Shown piece by piece: positions 1 through 9,371 of a stretch of DNA of 64,000 nucleotides. Both the position numbers and the translations under genes were made by a program. The notes beneath the pieces are model-generated. The model saw only the letters and a list, made by a program, of their open reading frames with translations, was not told the origin of the DNA and searched no databases. This DNA comes from Arthrobacter echini. GTDB taxonomy: Bacteria > Actinomycetota > Actinomycetes > Actinomycetales > Micrococcaceae. Numbering within the stretch: position 1 is the first letter of the stretch; the number at the start of each line of letters is the position of its first letter. Location of the stretch: positions 124,001 to 188,000 of the forward strand of contig NZ_VSLD01000002.1 in assembly GCF_008107445.1 (NCBI RefSeq), read 5' to 3'.

Positions 1-384
1 GGTCACCTCGGCGTCGGGTGCGAGCCCCCACAGCGACGTGGCGGTGCGCAGGATGGTCCCGAGGTCCGACGCCGGGAGCAGCGTGGGTGTGCCCCCGCCG
101 AAGAACACGGTGGACAGGGCCCTCTCCGGCAGCCCGGAGGAGGCCAGCACACGTGCGCCGAGGGCCAGCTCTCCGAGCACGGAGTCGGCGTAGGCATCCT
201 GCGACGCCCCTCCCCCGAGCTCCGTGGCCGTATAGGTGTTGAAGTCGCAGTAGCCGCAGCGAACCGCGCAGAACGGGATGTGCACGTAGAGACCGAAGTT
301 CCTCGCGGACGCCCCGTCGACGGCGGCTGTCGGCAGGGCGCCGTCGTCGGGCGCCGGAAGACCGAGAGGCAGCGTGCTAGGCAC
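1..384 (-). CDS. hemW: HemW-like radical SAM protein, N-terminal part
   Basis: Partial gene whose 3' part lies beyond the left edge; the 128 N-terminal codons are present. The protein reads FGLYVHIPFCAVRCGYCDFN from about residue 21, which carries the CxxxCxxC signature binding the radical-SAM [4Fe-4S] cluster, followed by the FFGGGTPTLL glycine-rich stretch of the HemW/HemN family. HemW is a heme chaperone related to oxygen-independent coproporphyrinogen oxidase. The start is GTG at 384, chosen because GGGAGG stands 6 nt upstream. It lies 30 nt downstream of lepA in the same direction, the usual lepA-hemW order, so co-transcription is likely. Distinguishing HemW from true HemN needs the missing C-terminal part; the actinobacterial lepA context favours HemW. 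Confidence 0.88.
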   Translation of the reverse strand, partial: MPSTLPLGLPAPDDGALPTAAVDGASARNFGLYVHIPFCAVRCGYCDFNTYTATELGGGASQDAYADSVLGELALGARVLASSGLPERALSTVFFGGGTPTLLPASDLGTILRTATSLWGLAPDAEVT

Positions 385-414
385 CGGGACCTCCCGGCGA
401 GCCGGACCGTACTC

Positions 415-2268
<1,854 letters not shown>

Positions 2269-2439
2269 GTGGGTTCCTCACGTTCGTGGGACGGGGAGGG
2301 CGGACGCCGTGCCGGCGCTGCCTCTCGGACGGCCGACAATGGTTCGCACCAGTTCTCTTCCCTCAGTGTCCCACGCGGCGGCAAACGCCCCGGTACCGGA
2401 CGATGCGGCGGGGGGTGGCGTCGGGCCCGTGCCGGTCGG

Positions 2440-2453
2440 TACGATCCGTGCCA
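2440..2453 (+). promoter_or_regulatory. Candidate leaderless promoter (-10) of the PemK-like gene
   Basis: TACGAT at 2440-2445 fits the actinobacterial -10 consensus TANNNT and ends 7 nt before the ATG at 2453, so transcription could begin at the start codon. No convincing Shine-Dalgarno sequence lies between them. No clear -35 is visible, so this is an inference from spacing only. Confidence 0.35.
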
Positions 2454-3019
2454 TGGTAAGCGTCGGATCCCTCCTGTCCCTGGCACGCCGCATCATCCGC
2501 GTGGTCGACAGCGCGTCGGGCACCACGGATGCCGACAGGCGCCGCAGCGGCCGGCGGAAGCGCTCCGCCGGAGCCCGCGGGCCGAGCGCACCCGTGCCCC
2601 GTCCGGGTCACCGCCCGGCGCGCGGGACCGAGGACGGCCCACGGCAGCGGGCGCTGCTCTCGTACTCGCCCTCCCACGACGGAGAACCGGATCCCGGAGA
2701 GATCGTCTGGACCTGGGTGGCGTACGAGGACGACCCGAGCCAGGGCAAGGATCGACCGGTGCTGCTCGTGGGCCGCGACGGCGGGACCCTGCTCGGGCTG
2801 ATGCTCACGAGCCGGGATCGCAACAACACCCTGGAGCATGACGACCGCTATGTCGACATCGGTATCGGTGCCTGGGACCGGCAGGGACGGCCCAGCGAGG
2901 TGAAGGTGGACAGGTTGCTGCGCATCGGCTCCGAGGAGATCAGGCGGGAGGGTGCCGTGCTCGACGTCGACCGCTTCCGCCGGGTCATCGCCTCCGTGCC
3001 CGAGCACCTGCTCGGCTGA
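2453..3019 (+). CDS. PemK/MazF-like family protein
   Basis: 188 aa. The C-terminal ~105 residues (82-188) resemble the PemK/MazF fold: a GEIVWTWV first strand, the GKDRPVLLVG motif at about 98-107 (family pattern G..RPVLVV) and a basic VDRLLRIG strand. Residues 22-66 are rich in Arg, Ser, Pro and Gly and probably disordered, which is unusual for this short toxin family. Classical MazF/PemK are mRNA endonucleases paired with a small antitoxin encoded just upstream. Here the upstream neighbour is divergent lepA and downstream is rpsT, so no antitoxin gene is present. I regard it as a chromosomal PemK-like protein of unknown activity rather than a proven toxin. The ATG at 2453 follows a TANNNT box without a ribosome-binding site. 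Confidence 0.72.
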   Translation: MVSVGSLLSLARRIIRVVDSASGTTDADRRRSGRRKRSAGARGPSAPVPRPGHRPARGTEDGPRQRALLSYSPSHDGEPDPGEIVWTWVAYEDDPSQGKDRPVLLVGRDGGTLLGLMLTSRDRNNTLEHDDRYVDIGIGAWDRQGRPSEVKVDRLLRIGSEEIRREGAVLDVDRFRRVIASVPEHLLG

Positions 3020-3084
3020 CCCGCTGCCGACCGGGCGCTCCGGCGGACCGGGCCGGCACCCGACCCTGCCCGATGCCCATTTCT

Positions 3085-3092
3085 GCTAGTCT
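3085..3092 (+). promoter_or_regulatory. Candidate extended -10 promoter for rpsT
   Basis: TGCTAGTCT at 3084-3092 (TGn followed by TANNNT) lies in the 204-nt gap between the PemK-like gene and rpsT. It would give a 5' leader of about 125 nt. The same TGCTAGNNT form occurs ahead of rpsD and pyrR in this window. No good -35 is visible. Confidence 0.4.
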
Positions 3093-3223
3093 GTACAGCT
3101 GTGTGTCCGCGCAGGTCTTCGGGCACTTCAGCCGATCTCCACACGGTATCCCCACGCCGCTCAGTCGTCGGTCGGCCGAACTACCCTCACGACCAGTCCG
3201 CAATACAAAGAAAGTTCTCATAC

Positions 3224-3484
3224 GTGGCAAATATCAAGTCCCAGAAGAAGCGCATCCTCACCAACGAGAAGGCGAGGCAGCGCAACAGCTCCATCAACTC
3301 CGAGCTGAAGACCGCCATCCGCTCCGTGAACACGGCGATCGCCGGGTCGGACAAGGACGCCGCCACCACGGCCCTGCAGAACGCCAGCCGCAAGCTGGAC
3401 AAGGCCGTCAGCAAGGGCGTACTGCACCGCAACAACGCGGCGAACCGCAAGTCTGCCATCTCCAAGAAGGTCAACGCGCTCTGA
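3224..3484 (+). CDS. rpsT: 30S ribosomal protein S20
   Basis: 86 aa, the usual length, starting [20 protein letters not shown] and ending [16 protein letters not shown], both typical of bS20, which binds 16S rRNA early in 30S assembly. The GTG at 3224 is the only start that gives the conserved N terminus; the purine run AAAGAAAG about 9 nt upstream is a weak ribosome-binding site. Transcribed alone from its own leader and followed directly by a strong hairpin terminator shared with convergent holA. S20 synthesis is autoregulated in other bacteria; nothing specific to that can be read here. Confidence 0.97.
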   Translation: MANIKSQKKRILTNEKARQRNSSINSELKTAIRSVNTAIAGSDKDAATTALQNASRKLDKAVSKGVLHRNNAANRKSAISKKVNAL

Positions 3485-3498
3485 GCTGCGGACCCTCG

Positions 3499-3543
3499 GA
3501 CGGAGGGCCCCACTCCTGAGGGAGTGGGGCCCTCCGTCGTTTG
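3499..3543. terminator. Bidirectional terminator between rpsT and holA
   Basis: Perfect 18-bp stem, 3499-3516 paired with 3521-3538, around a TGAG loop, 15 nt after the rpsT stop and followed on the plus strand by a short GTTT. It is symmetrical enough to serve convergent holA as well, whose stop is at 3594. Confidence 0.85.
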
Positions 3544-3593
3544 GGCCGAGTCATTCGAGACATATCGATCGACTTGCCTGAGACCCGATCCGG

Positions 3594-4610
3594 TCAGTCG
3601 TCGCCGAGTGCCATGACGGTGACAGCCCGCTCCACCGCATACACCGGATCCCGCGCCTCACCCTTGACCTGGGCATCCGCGTCCGCCAGGGCCCGGATAC
3701 TGCGTGCGAGCGCTGCCGAGCTGAAGCGCCGGGCTTCCCTGCGCGCCTGGTCCACCTGCCACGGCGCCATGCCCAGTTCCCCGGCCAGCTGACCCGAGGA
3801 CCCCCGGGCACCGTGGACCTTCGCCACGGCGCGCACCTTCATGGCGAGCGCGGCCACGATCGGCACCGGGTCGGCGCCCGTCGCGAGCGCGTGGCGGAGC
3901 ATCGACAGCGCCTGGGCGGTACGCCCGGCCAGGGCGGCGTCGGCCACCTTGAAGCCGGTGGCCTCGATCCTGCCGCCGTAGTACTTCTCGATCAGTTCCA
4001 CGGTCACCTCGTCGGAGGTGTCGGCGATCAGCTGCTGGCAGGCCGCAGCGAGCTCGGCCAGCCTGGATCCGACGGAAGCGACGAGGGCCCGTACGGCGTC
4101 CGGTTCGATGCGACGCCGAGCGAGACGGAACTCCGTGGTGACGAACTCCGCTCTCTCGGCGTCCTTCTTCAGGGGTGAACACTCGACGATCGTGGCGCTG
4201 CCCATGGCCTTCACCGCGTCGAGCAGCTTCTTGCCGCGGTTGCCGCCCGCATGGCTCAGCACGAACACGACGTCGGGCGCCGGATCGGTGAGGTAGGCGA
4301 GCGCGTCGACGAGGAAGTCGTCGCTCATCTGGGCCAGGCCGGAGGCCTCGATGATCTTCCAGTCGCCGAACAGCGACGGGCTGGTCTGCAGGGCGAGGGC
4401 TCCGGCCTCGTAGGCTCCGGCGTCGAAGCGGACGAGCTCGGCGTCGGGCTGGACCGCCCGGACCTGGTGGCGGATGGACTCCGCGGCCCTGGAGGCGAGA
4501 TACTCCTCGGGGCCGATCAGGAGGACGACGGCTGACGGCTTCGCCTCGCGCCAGGAGATCGGCTGCCGGCTGCCGCCGCTGCTGCGCGCACCCTTCGGTG
4601 GTGTGGCCAC
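3594..4610 (-). CDS. holA: DNA polymerase III delta subunit
   Basis: 338 aa clamp-loader delta subunit, which opens the beta sliding clamp. The N-terminal AAA+-like domain reads AVVLLIGPEEYLASRAAE near residue 27 and lacks a functional P-loop, as expected for delta. The C-terminal half contains the lid and collar helices (ATGFKVADAALAGRTAQAL). The frame stays open far upstream inside comEC, but the GTG at 4610 is chosen because AAGGGAG stands 8 nt before it and it lies 29 nt after the comEC stop. Downstream of comEA-comEC, the standard order in actinobacteria and other bacteria. Confidence 0.93.
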   Translation of the reverse strand: MATPPKGARSSGGSRQPISWREAKPSAVVLLIGPEEYLASRAAESIRHQVRAVQPDAELVRFDAGAYEAGALALQTSPSLFGDWKIIEASGLAQMSDDFLVDALAYLTDPAPDVVFVLSHAGGNRGKKLLDAVKAMGSATIVECSPLKKDAERAEFVTTEFRLARRRIEPDAVRALVASVGSRLAELAAACQQLIADTSDEVTVELIEKYYGGRIEATGFKVADAALAGRTAQALSMLRHALATGADPVPIVAALAMKVRAVAKVHGARGSSGQLAGELGMAPWQVDQARREARRFSSAALARSIRALADADAQVKGEARDPVYAVERAVTVMALGDD

Positions 4611-4639
4611 GAGGCGGCTCCCTTCTGTTGGATCAACAC

Positions 4640-7378
4640 CTACTGTCGCACGGCACCACCGCGCCTCAAAGCCGTGCCCCGGGGCTGGTGCGTCGGGCCG
4701 GCAGGGGATGGCTCCGCGACGCCTCTGCCTCCGACTGCCAGGCGGCGGCCGGAGGCTCGACCTGTGGCGCGCACCTCGAGTTTCGTGCCCACGATGTCGA
4801 CTCTGAAGGAGCCGAGGTCGTCCGTCCGGGCGACGGCGATTCCGTCGGCACCCAGCGCCTCGAGGGTTGCCGGGTGCGGGTGGCCGTAGTCGTTGTCGCG
4901 TCCCACGGAGATCAGGGCGAGGCTCGGCCGGACGGCGTCGATGACCGCGGTTCCCCCGTTCCGCGCGCCGTGGTGGGCAATCTTCAGCACGTCCACGGAG
5001 CCCTCCTCCAGCGCGGGGTGCTCCCGCAGCAGGACATCGGTGGCTCCTTCCTCGAGATCGCCCATCAGCAGCACACTCAGGGGACGCCCCGGGGCGGGGG
5101 CGAGGATCCCGAGCACCGCACTCGAATCGTTCTCCTCCGCTCCGGCCTCGTGTCCGCCGGCGTGGAGGACGTCGATGCTCAGCGGCGGCAGATCGAGGTC
5201 CGAGGCCTCGGTCAGCCTCGTGGCATCCACGCCCGCGTCCGCAGCAGCCTCGGTCACCGCCCGGGGCAGGCCGTCCTCCCCCGTGGAGTAGTACAACGCA
5301 GTCACGGTCCGTCCGCGGACCGCACCCTCGATACCCCCGTAGTGGTCCTCGTGCAGATGAGAGATCACCAGTGCGTCGATCACCCCGATGCCCAGGCGGT
5401 CCAGGCAGTGGTCCATCGCGTCGGGGTCGGGCCCGACGTCGACAACCAGAGCGTGGTCCGCTGTGGTCCTGACGACGATCCCATCGCCCTGCCCGACGTC
5501 GCACAGAGCCATGATCCACCGATCCTCGGCCGGCGCCGGTGCCCACACGACGAGCAAGGTTCCCCCAGCGAGCACCGGGACCAGAAGCGCCACGATGACG
5601 GCACGCGACGGTCTCCCTCCGAGCCACCGAGGCCATCGCCCGTCCGGCGGAGGGAGCCCCCGCGCGCTGGGCTTGTGCGTCCGGCACCGGTCCACGTTCG
5701 AGCTCTGATCCGCCGTCGGGATCTGATCCTGCATCGAGCCCTGATCCGCGTTCCGACTCTGGTCGGTCGTCTCCTCCCGCGCCCCGCGGCGGTGTCCTCG
5801 CGGGTGCGATGACCGCGCGATGACCAGCACCACGATGGCGGAGCCGACGGCAGTGACTGCGGTGCCTCCGATGCCCGGCATCCAGGGCAGTGAGGCCACC
5901 GGTGCCGCGGCGAACGTGTCGGCGATGCCTGCCACCCACCGCGTGCCCCACTGCGCCGCGAGGATCAGCGGGTGGGCGAGCGCCGGCGCGGAGACGAGCG
6001 CCAGGACCGCGAGCATGCCGAGGAGGGTGATGCCCGGCACAGCGGGTGAGGCCAGGACGTTCGCCGGGAGCGAGTACAGCGGCAGGGCGGGCTGGAGCAG
6101 GACGATGACGGGCAGGCAGAACAGCTGGGCGGTCGGCGGTATCGCCAGCACCTGAGCCACGAGCCGGGGCATGATCCGCGTGAGGACCGCGACGACCATC
6201 GGCCCGGCCGTGATGAGCCCGAGGGTCGCCAGCACGGACAGGATGAAGGCGAAGGACACGCAGAGCCAGGGATCCGCGGCCAGGAGCACGATGATCGAGA
6301 CCAGCAGGAGGGTCAGGGACACCCTGCCCCGACCCGACAGGACGGCGATGATGCCGATGGTGCCCATGAGCGCGGCACGGAGCACGCTCGGTTCGGGCCG
6401 GACCAGCAGGACGAAGCAGAGGAGGGCGACGACCGCGCCCGCTGCCGCGAGGAATCGGGGTAGTCGCAGGCCTCGTAGGCCCAGGTAGGCGAACCCCACC
6501 ACGTAGGAGCAGTTCGCCCCGCTCACGGCGGTGAGATGCGTCAGGCCGGTGGTCCTCATGGCGTCGGCGAGTGTCCGGTCCATACCCGTGCGATCGCCGA
6601 GAGCCATTCCCGGCAGCAGGCCCCCGTCCCGCTGGTCGCGCAGCGAGAGGTCACGGAAGTCGCGCCTGAGTTCCGCGGTGTAGGCGAGCCAGCCGCCTGC
6701 CTTCCCGATCGTCGGTGCGCCCGCGGGGACGAAGACAGCCACCGCTCGGCCGATCCGGTCCGGCGGAGCCACTGTCCCATATGCCCGGACGGTGTCCCCC
6801 GTCCCCAGGGTGCCCCACAGTTCCGGGCCGAAGACCACGACCGGCGTCCGGGCGGCGAAGGCCCTGCCTCGCAGTATCCCCCCGGTCACCTCCGCCTCGA
6901 CCATGAAGCGCTCGCCACCGCCGAACGAGCCGGGACCCACGGCCACGGGCTCTCCGGAAACACGGAGCTGGGCGACGAGCGGGATCTTCCCCTCGACGGC
7001 TTCGGCCACCGGCCCGTGCTCCGCACGGGCGAGACTTCCGCCGGCGGACAGCAGGACCAGCGCCAGGGCGGCCAGTGGGACGATGCCCTGCACCGGCACG
7101 ACGGCCCATGGACGGCGATCCTCCCCCGGGGCCGGCAGAGCCAGAGCCACGAGCGCTGCGGCGGCTCCCGCGGTGATCAGCCCGGCAGCCGTCGCGTGGA
7201 TCGCCTCTCCACGCAGGGCCAGGATGGCGCCGAGCCAGGCCGCGGCGACCGCCGGGACGAGACGGACGTCTCCCGCCCAGCGCCATCGCGGAGGACGTCC
7301 GGCCGCTGGCACCGCACCCTCCTCCGGCGGCACTCCCGCGGGTCGCGTGGGATGGGGACGCGACGGGTGGGTTCTCAC
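4640..7378 (-). CDS. comEC: ComEC/Rec2 DNA-uptake channel protein
   Basis: 912 aa membrane protein that carries transforming DNA across the cytoplasmic membrane. After N-terminal hydrophobic helices comes the competence domain with the diagnostic HLTAVSGANCSYV, several further membrane spans (about residues 310-540), then a C-terminal metallo-beta-lactamase-like domain with DVGQGDGIVVRT, the metal motif HLHEDHYGG and KIAHHGARNG. Between the membrane and MBL parts a hydrophilic linker contains four near-hexapeptide DQxxxx repeats (18-bp DNA period, 5696-5767). Start overlaps the comEA stop by 4 bp (ATGA), so translation is coupled. The C-terminal ~35 residues are low complexity. No competence regulator or pilus gene is visible nearby. 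Confidence 0.94.
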   Translation of the reverse strand: MRTHPSRPHPTRPAGVPPEEGAVPAAGRPPRWRWAGDVRLVPAVAAAWLGAILALRGEAIHATAAGLITAGAAAALVALALPAPGEDRRPWAVVPVQGIVPLAALALVLLSAGGSLARAEHGPVAEAVEGKIPLVAQLRVSGEPVAVGPGSFGGGERFMVEAEVTGGILRGRAFAARTPVVVFGPELWGTLGTGDTVRAYGTVAPPDRIGRAVAVFVPAGAPTIGKAGGWLAYTAELRRDFRDLSLRDQRDGGLLPGMALGDRTGMDRTLADAMRTTGLTHLTAVSGANCSYVVGFAYLGLRGLRLPRFLAAAGAVVALLCFVLLVRPEPSVLRAALMGTIGIIAVLSGRGRVSLTLLLVSIIVLLAADPWLCVSFAFILSVLATLGLITAGPMVVAVLTRIMPRLVAQVLAIPPTAQLFCLPVIVLLQPALPLYSLPANVLASPAVPGITLLGMLAVLALVSAPALAHPLILAAQWGTRWVAGIADTFAAAPVASLPWMPGIGGTAVTAVGSAIVVLVIARSSHPRGHRRGAREETTDQSRNADQGSMQDQIPTADQSSNVDRCRTHKPSARGLPPPDGRWPRWLGGRPSRAVIVALLVPVLAGGTLLVVWAPAPAEDRWIMALCDVGQGDGIVVRTTADHALVVDVGPDPDAMDHCLDRLGIGVIDALVISHLHEDHYGGIEGAVRGRTVTALYYSTGEDGLPRAVTEAAADAGVDATRLTEASDLDLPPLSIDVLHAGGHEAGAEENDSSAVLGILAPAPGRPLSVLLMGDLEEGATDVLLREHPALEEGSVDVLKIAHHGARNGGTAVIDAVRPSLALISVGRDNDYGHPHPATLEALGADGIAVARTDDLGSFRVDIVGTKLEVRATGRASGRRLAVGGRGVAEPSPAGPTHQPRGTALRRGGAVRQ
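5696..5767 (-). repeat. Four 18-bp units encoding DQxxxx repeats in ComEC
   Basis: Four imperfect 18-bp units (5696-5713, 5714-5731, 5732-5749, 5750-5767), each containing CTGATC or CTGGTC at the same place. They encode DQSSNV, DQIPTA, DQGSMQ and DQSRNA in the linker before the MBL domain. In-frame length keeps the gene intact. Confidence 0.75.
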
Positions 7379-8379
7379 CGCACGGAGACGAGCGGCAGGA
7401 TACCCTCGAGCATCGCCGGGCCGATACCCGGAACGGCGTCGATGTCCTCCGCCTGCAGGAAGGGCCCGTTGTCCTCGCGCCAGTCGATGATCCGCTGGCC
7501 GAGGACCGGGCCCACGCGGGGCAGTGTTTCGAGCTCCGCGAGCGTGGCCGTGTTGAGGTCGATCGCTCCGCCGGGGCCCCCTCCCTGACCGTTACCGGAG
7601 CCGGCAGGACCGCCCGCCGTAGGGCCCGCCCCGGAGCCCGGTGACGCGAGTACCGCCGGGTGCTCCCCCGGACCGATCCTCGGTTCCTCCCCGACTGCGA
7701 GGACGTGAATGTGCTGGCCGTCGACGGGCGGAGCCGCAAGATTGACGATCTCCAGGTCGGCGTCCGGGAGTGCTCCCCCCACCTCCTCGAGGATCTCTCC
7801 CAGCCGTGTCCCGTTCCGCACGGTCACGACGCCAGGAGTGGCGACCGCCCCGGTGACGTACACGATGATCGTGCCGGCGCCGTCCTGCTCCAGTGGTCCA
7901 CCCGCCGTGCCGCTCCCCGGTCCTCCACCCGCACCCGGACCGACAGGATCTTCCGCCGGGGGCGGGGTCCCGACCGGCGGTGCTGACGCCGCGGACGAAC
8001 CTGATGCAGTGGGGCGGGCGGCGTCGAGTTCCACGGAGATGGCAGCGGCGGACGGCTCGGAGCTGCGGACGAGGAACAGTGCGGCTCCCACGGCCAGGGC
8101 CACGCCGAGGAATACGAGGGCGGCCGACCGGCCGACCCGCCACCGGAGGCCGGCGCGGTCGAAGGTCCTCCCCCCGGTGATGCCGTCGGCAGTCCTGGTG
8201 TCCACAGTGGCGTCGTCAGCAGGGTCCCGATCGGCAGCGGCGTGGTCCGGAGAGTCCCGATCAACAGAGCCCGGAGCGGCGCGGGCCCGGGCGTGCAGTA
8301 GTGACGCCGGCGGATCCGCCTCCGGTACGGGGTCCGGTCGGCGGGGATCCCCCGTAGTCGGCCATCGATGCGTTCCCAT
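7375..8379 (-). CDS. comEA: ComEA helix-hairpin-helix DNA-binding protein
   Basis: 334 aa membrane-anchored DNA receptor of the competence uptake system. A ~84-residue cytoplasmic N terminus with Asp/Arg/Ala repeats (DRDSPDHAA then DRDPADDAT) precedes one membrane span at about 85-104. A Gly/Pro/Ser-rich linker follows, then an SLBB-type domain (IIVYVTGAVATPGVVTVRNG, about 167-230) and a C-terminal helix-hairpin-helix pair beginning IDLNTATLAELETLPRVGP. The gene overlaps comEC by 4 bp. The ATG at 8379 lacks a good Shine-Dalgarno but is preceded 6 nt upstream by TAGCGT, suggesting a leaderless mRNA. Confidence 0.93.
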   Translation of the reverse strand: MGTHRWPTTGDPRRPDPVPEADPPASLLHARARAAPGSVDRDSPDHAAADRDPADDATVDTRTADGITGGRTFDRAGLRWRVGRSAALVFLGVALAVGAALFLVRSSEPSAAAISVELDAARPTASGSSAASAPPVGTPPPAEDPVGPGAGGGPGSGTAGGPLEQDGAGTIIVYVTGAVATPGVVTVRNGTRLGEILEEVGGALPDADLEIVNLAAPPVDGQHIHVLAVGEEPRIGPGEHPAVLASPGSGAGPTAGGPAGSGNGQGGGPGGAIDLNTATLAELETLPRVGPVLGQRIIDWREDNGPFLQAEDIDAVPGIGPAMLEGILPLVSVR

Positions 8380-8385
8380 GGCCCC

Positions 8386-8391
8386 ACGCTA
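8386..8391 (-). promoter_or_regulatory. Candidate leaderless -10 of comEA-comEC
   Basis: On the minus strand TAGCGT (TANNNT) is followed by exactly 6 nt (GGGGCC) and the comEA ATG. This spacing would put the transcript start on the start codon. No -35 match was found. Confidence 0.4.
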
Positions 8392-8462
8392 GGAGGTCAG
8401 GTCGGCTCCATCGGATCGGGTCGCGCCTATGTGGACATCCCCCGACGCGTGAAGGATCCGGC

Positions 8463-9371
8463 TCAGCGCTCCCCGGATGCCGCGGAACTGACGGTGACCG
8501 CTACCACACCGAGCCCCGCGTGCGCGGCGAGGACGGCGGGGCACGGTGCCGTCGCGACGGACGCAGCGCCGGCGACGGTCTCCAGGCGCTCCGCGAGAGC
8601 GAGGGCGTCCTCCTCGTTGCCGAAATGGTGCACGGTCAGGTGGACGCTGCCGCTCCGCGCGGCGACGTCGTCCGTGGTGAGTTCCTCGAGCCGCTGCAGC
8701 CCGCGTGCCGCCGAGCGCATGCGCTCCAGCGGCACCAGTGCGCCACCGCGGACATGCAGGATGACCCGGACCGACAGGAGGCTACCCAGCCACCCGGCGG
8801 CCGCCGTGATGCGCCCACCGCGCCGCAGCTGCTCGACACTCGGGACGTAGAAGTAGAGGGAGGACGCCCGCGCGATCATCGCCGCCGTCGCCGCCGCCGC
8901 GTGCAGCTCCGCACCTGCCCGCACCGCGTCCAGCGCCGCGAGGGCCGCTCGGCCCTGTGCCATTCCCGCGGTACGCGTGTCGATGACTTCCACGGGCAGC
9001 GCCGCGCGGGCGGCGGCCATGCGTGCCGCGTCCACCGTGCCGGAGAGCAGGCCGGAGAGATGGACGGAGACGACGCCGTCGAACCCCTCGTCGGCGAGCT
9101 GCCCGTAGGCGCGGTCGAACTGGCCCGGCGACGGACGCGAGGTGCGCACGTCCGCCCCTGCCGCCAGGGCCACCATCAGGGGTGCTGTGACGTCGTCGTG
9201 CTCGCCGGTGAGGATGTCGTTCCCGACGAGCACCGGCAGGGCGACGGTGCGGATCCCGTGCGCCGCACCGCCGACCTCCAGCCACTCGGGCGGGAAGCCG
9301 GCCGCCGAATCGGTGACGACGGCGATGCGCGCCGGTACCTCCGTACGGCCGGGGGCGGCTTCGGGGTGCAT
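8463..9371 (-). CDS. degV: DegV family fatty-acid-binding protein
   Basis: 302 aa. DegV/FakB proteins bind a long-chain fatty acid and, where a FakA kinase exists, present it for phosphorylation. The start IAVVTDSAAGFPPEW has the DegV VTDS signature, followed by VSVHLSGLLSGTVDAARMA (family pattern SxxLSGT), and RRGGRI about residue 196 (family SLxxLxxGGRI). The ATG at 9371 shares its first base with the leuS stop codon (TGATG), so the two are translationally coupled. Upstream in-frame codons lie inside leuS and are not used. No fatty-acid kinase gene is in the window. The leuS-degV-comEA-comEC-holA order is conserved in Micrococcaceae. Confidence 0.88.
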   Translation of the reverse strand: MHPEAAPGRTEVPARIAVVTDSAAGFPPEWLEVGGAAHGIRTVALPVLVGNDILTGEHDDVTAPLMVALAAGADVRTSRPSPGQFDRAYGQLADEGFDGVVSVHLSGLLSGTVDAARMAAARAALPVEVIDTRTAGMAQGRAALAALDAVRAGAELHAAAATAAMIARASSLYFYVPSVEQLRRGGRITAAAGWLGSLLSVRVILHVRGGALVPLERMRSAARGLQRLEELTTDDVAARSGSVHLTVHHFGNEEDALALAERLETVAGAASVATAPCPAVLAAHAGLGVVAVTVSSAASGER

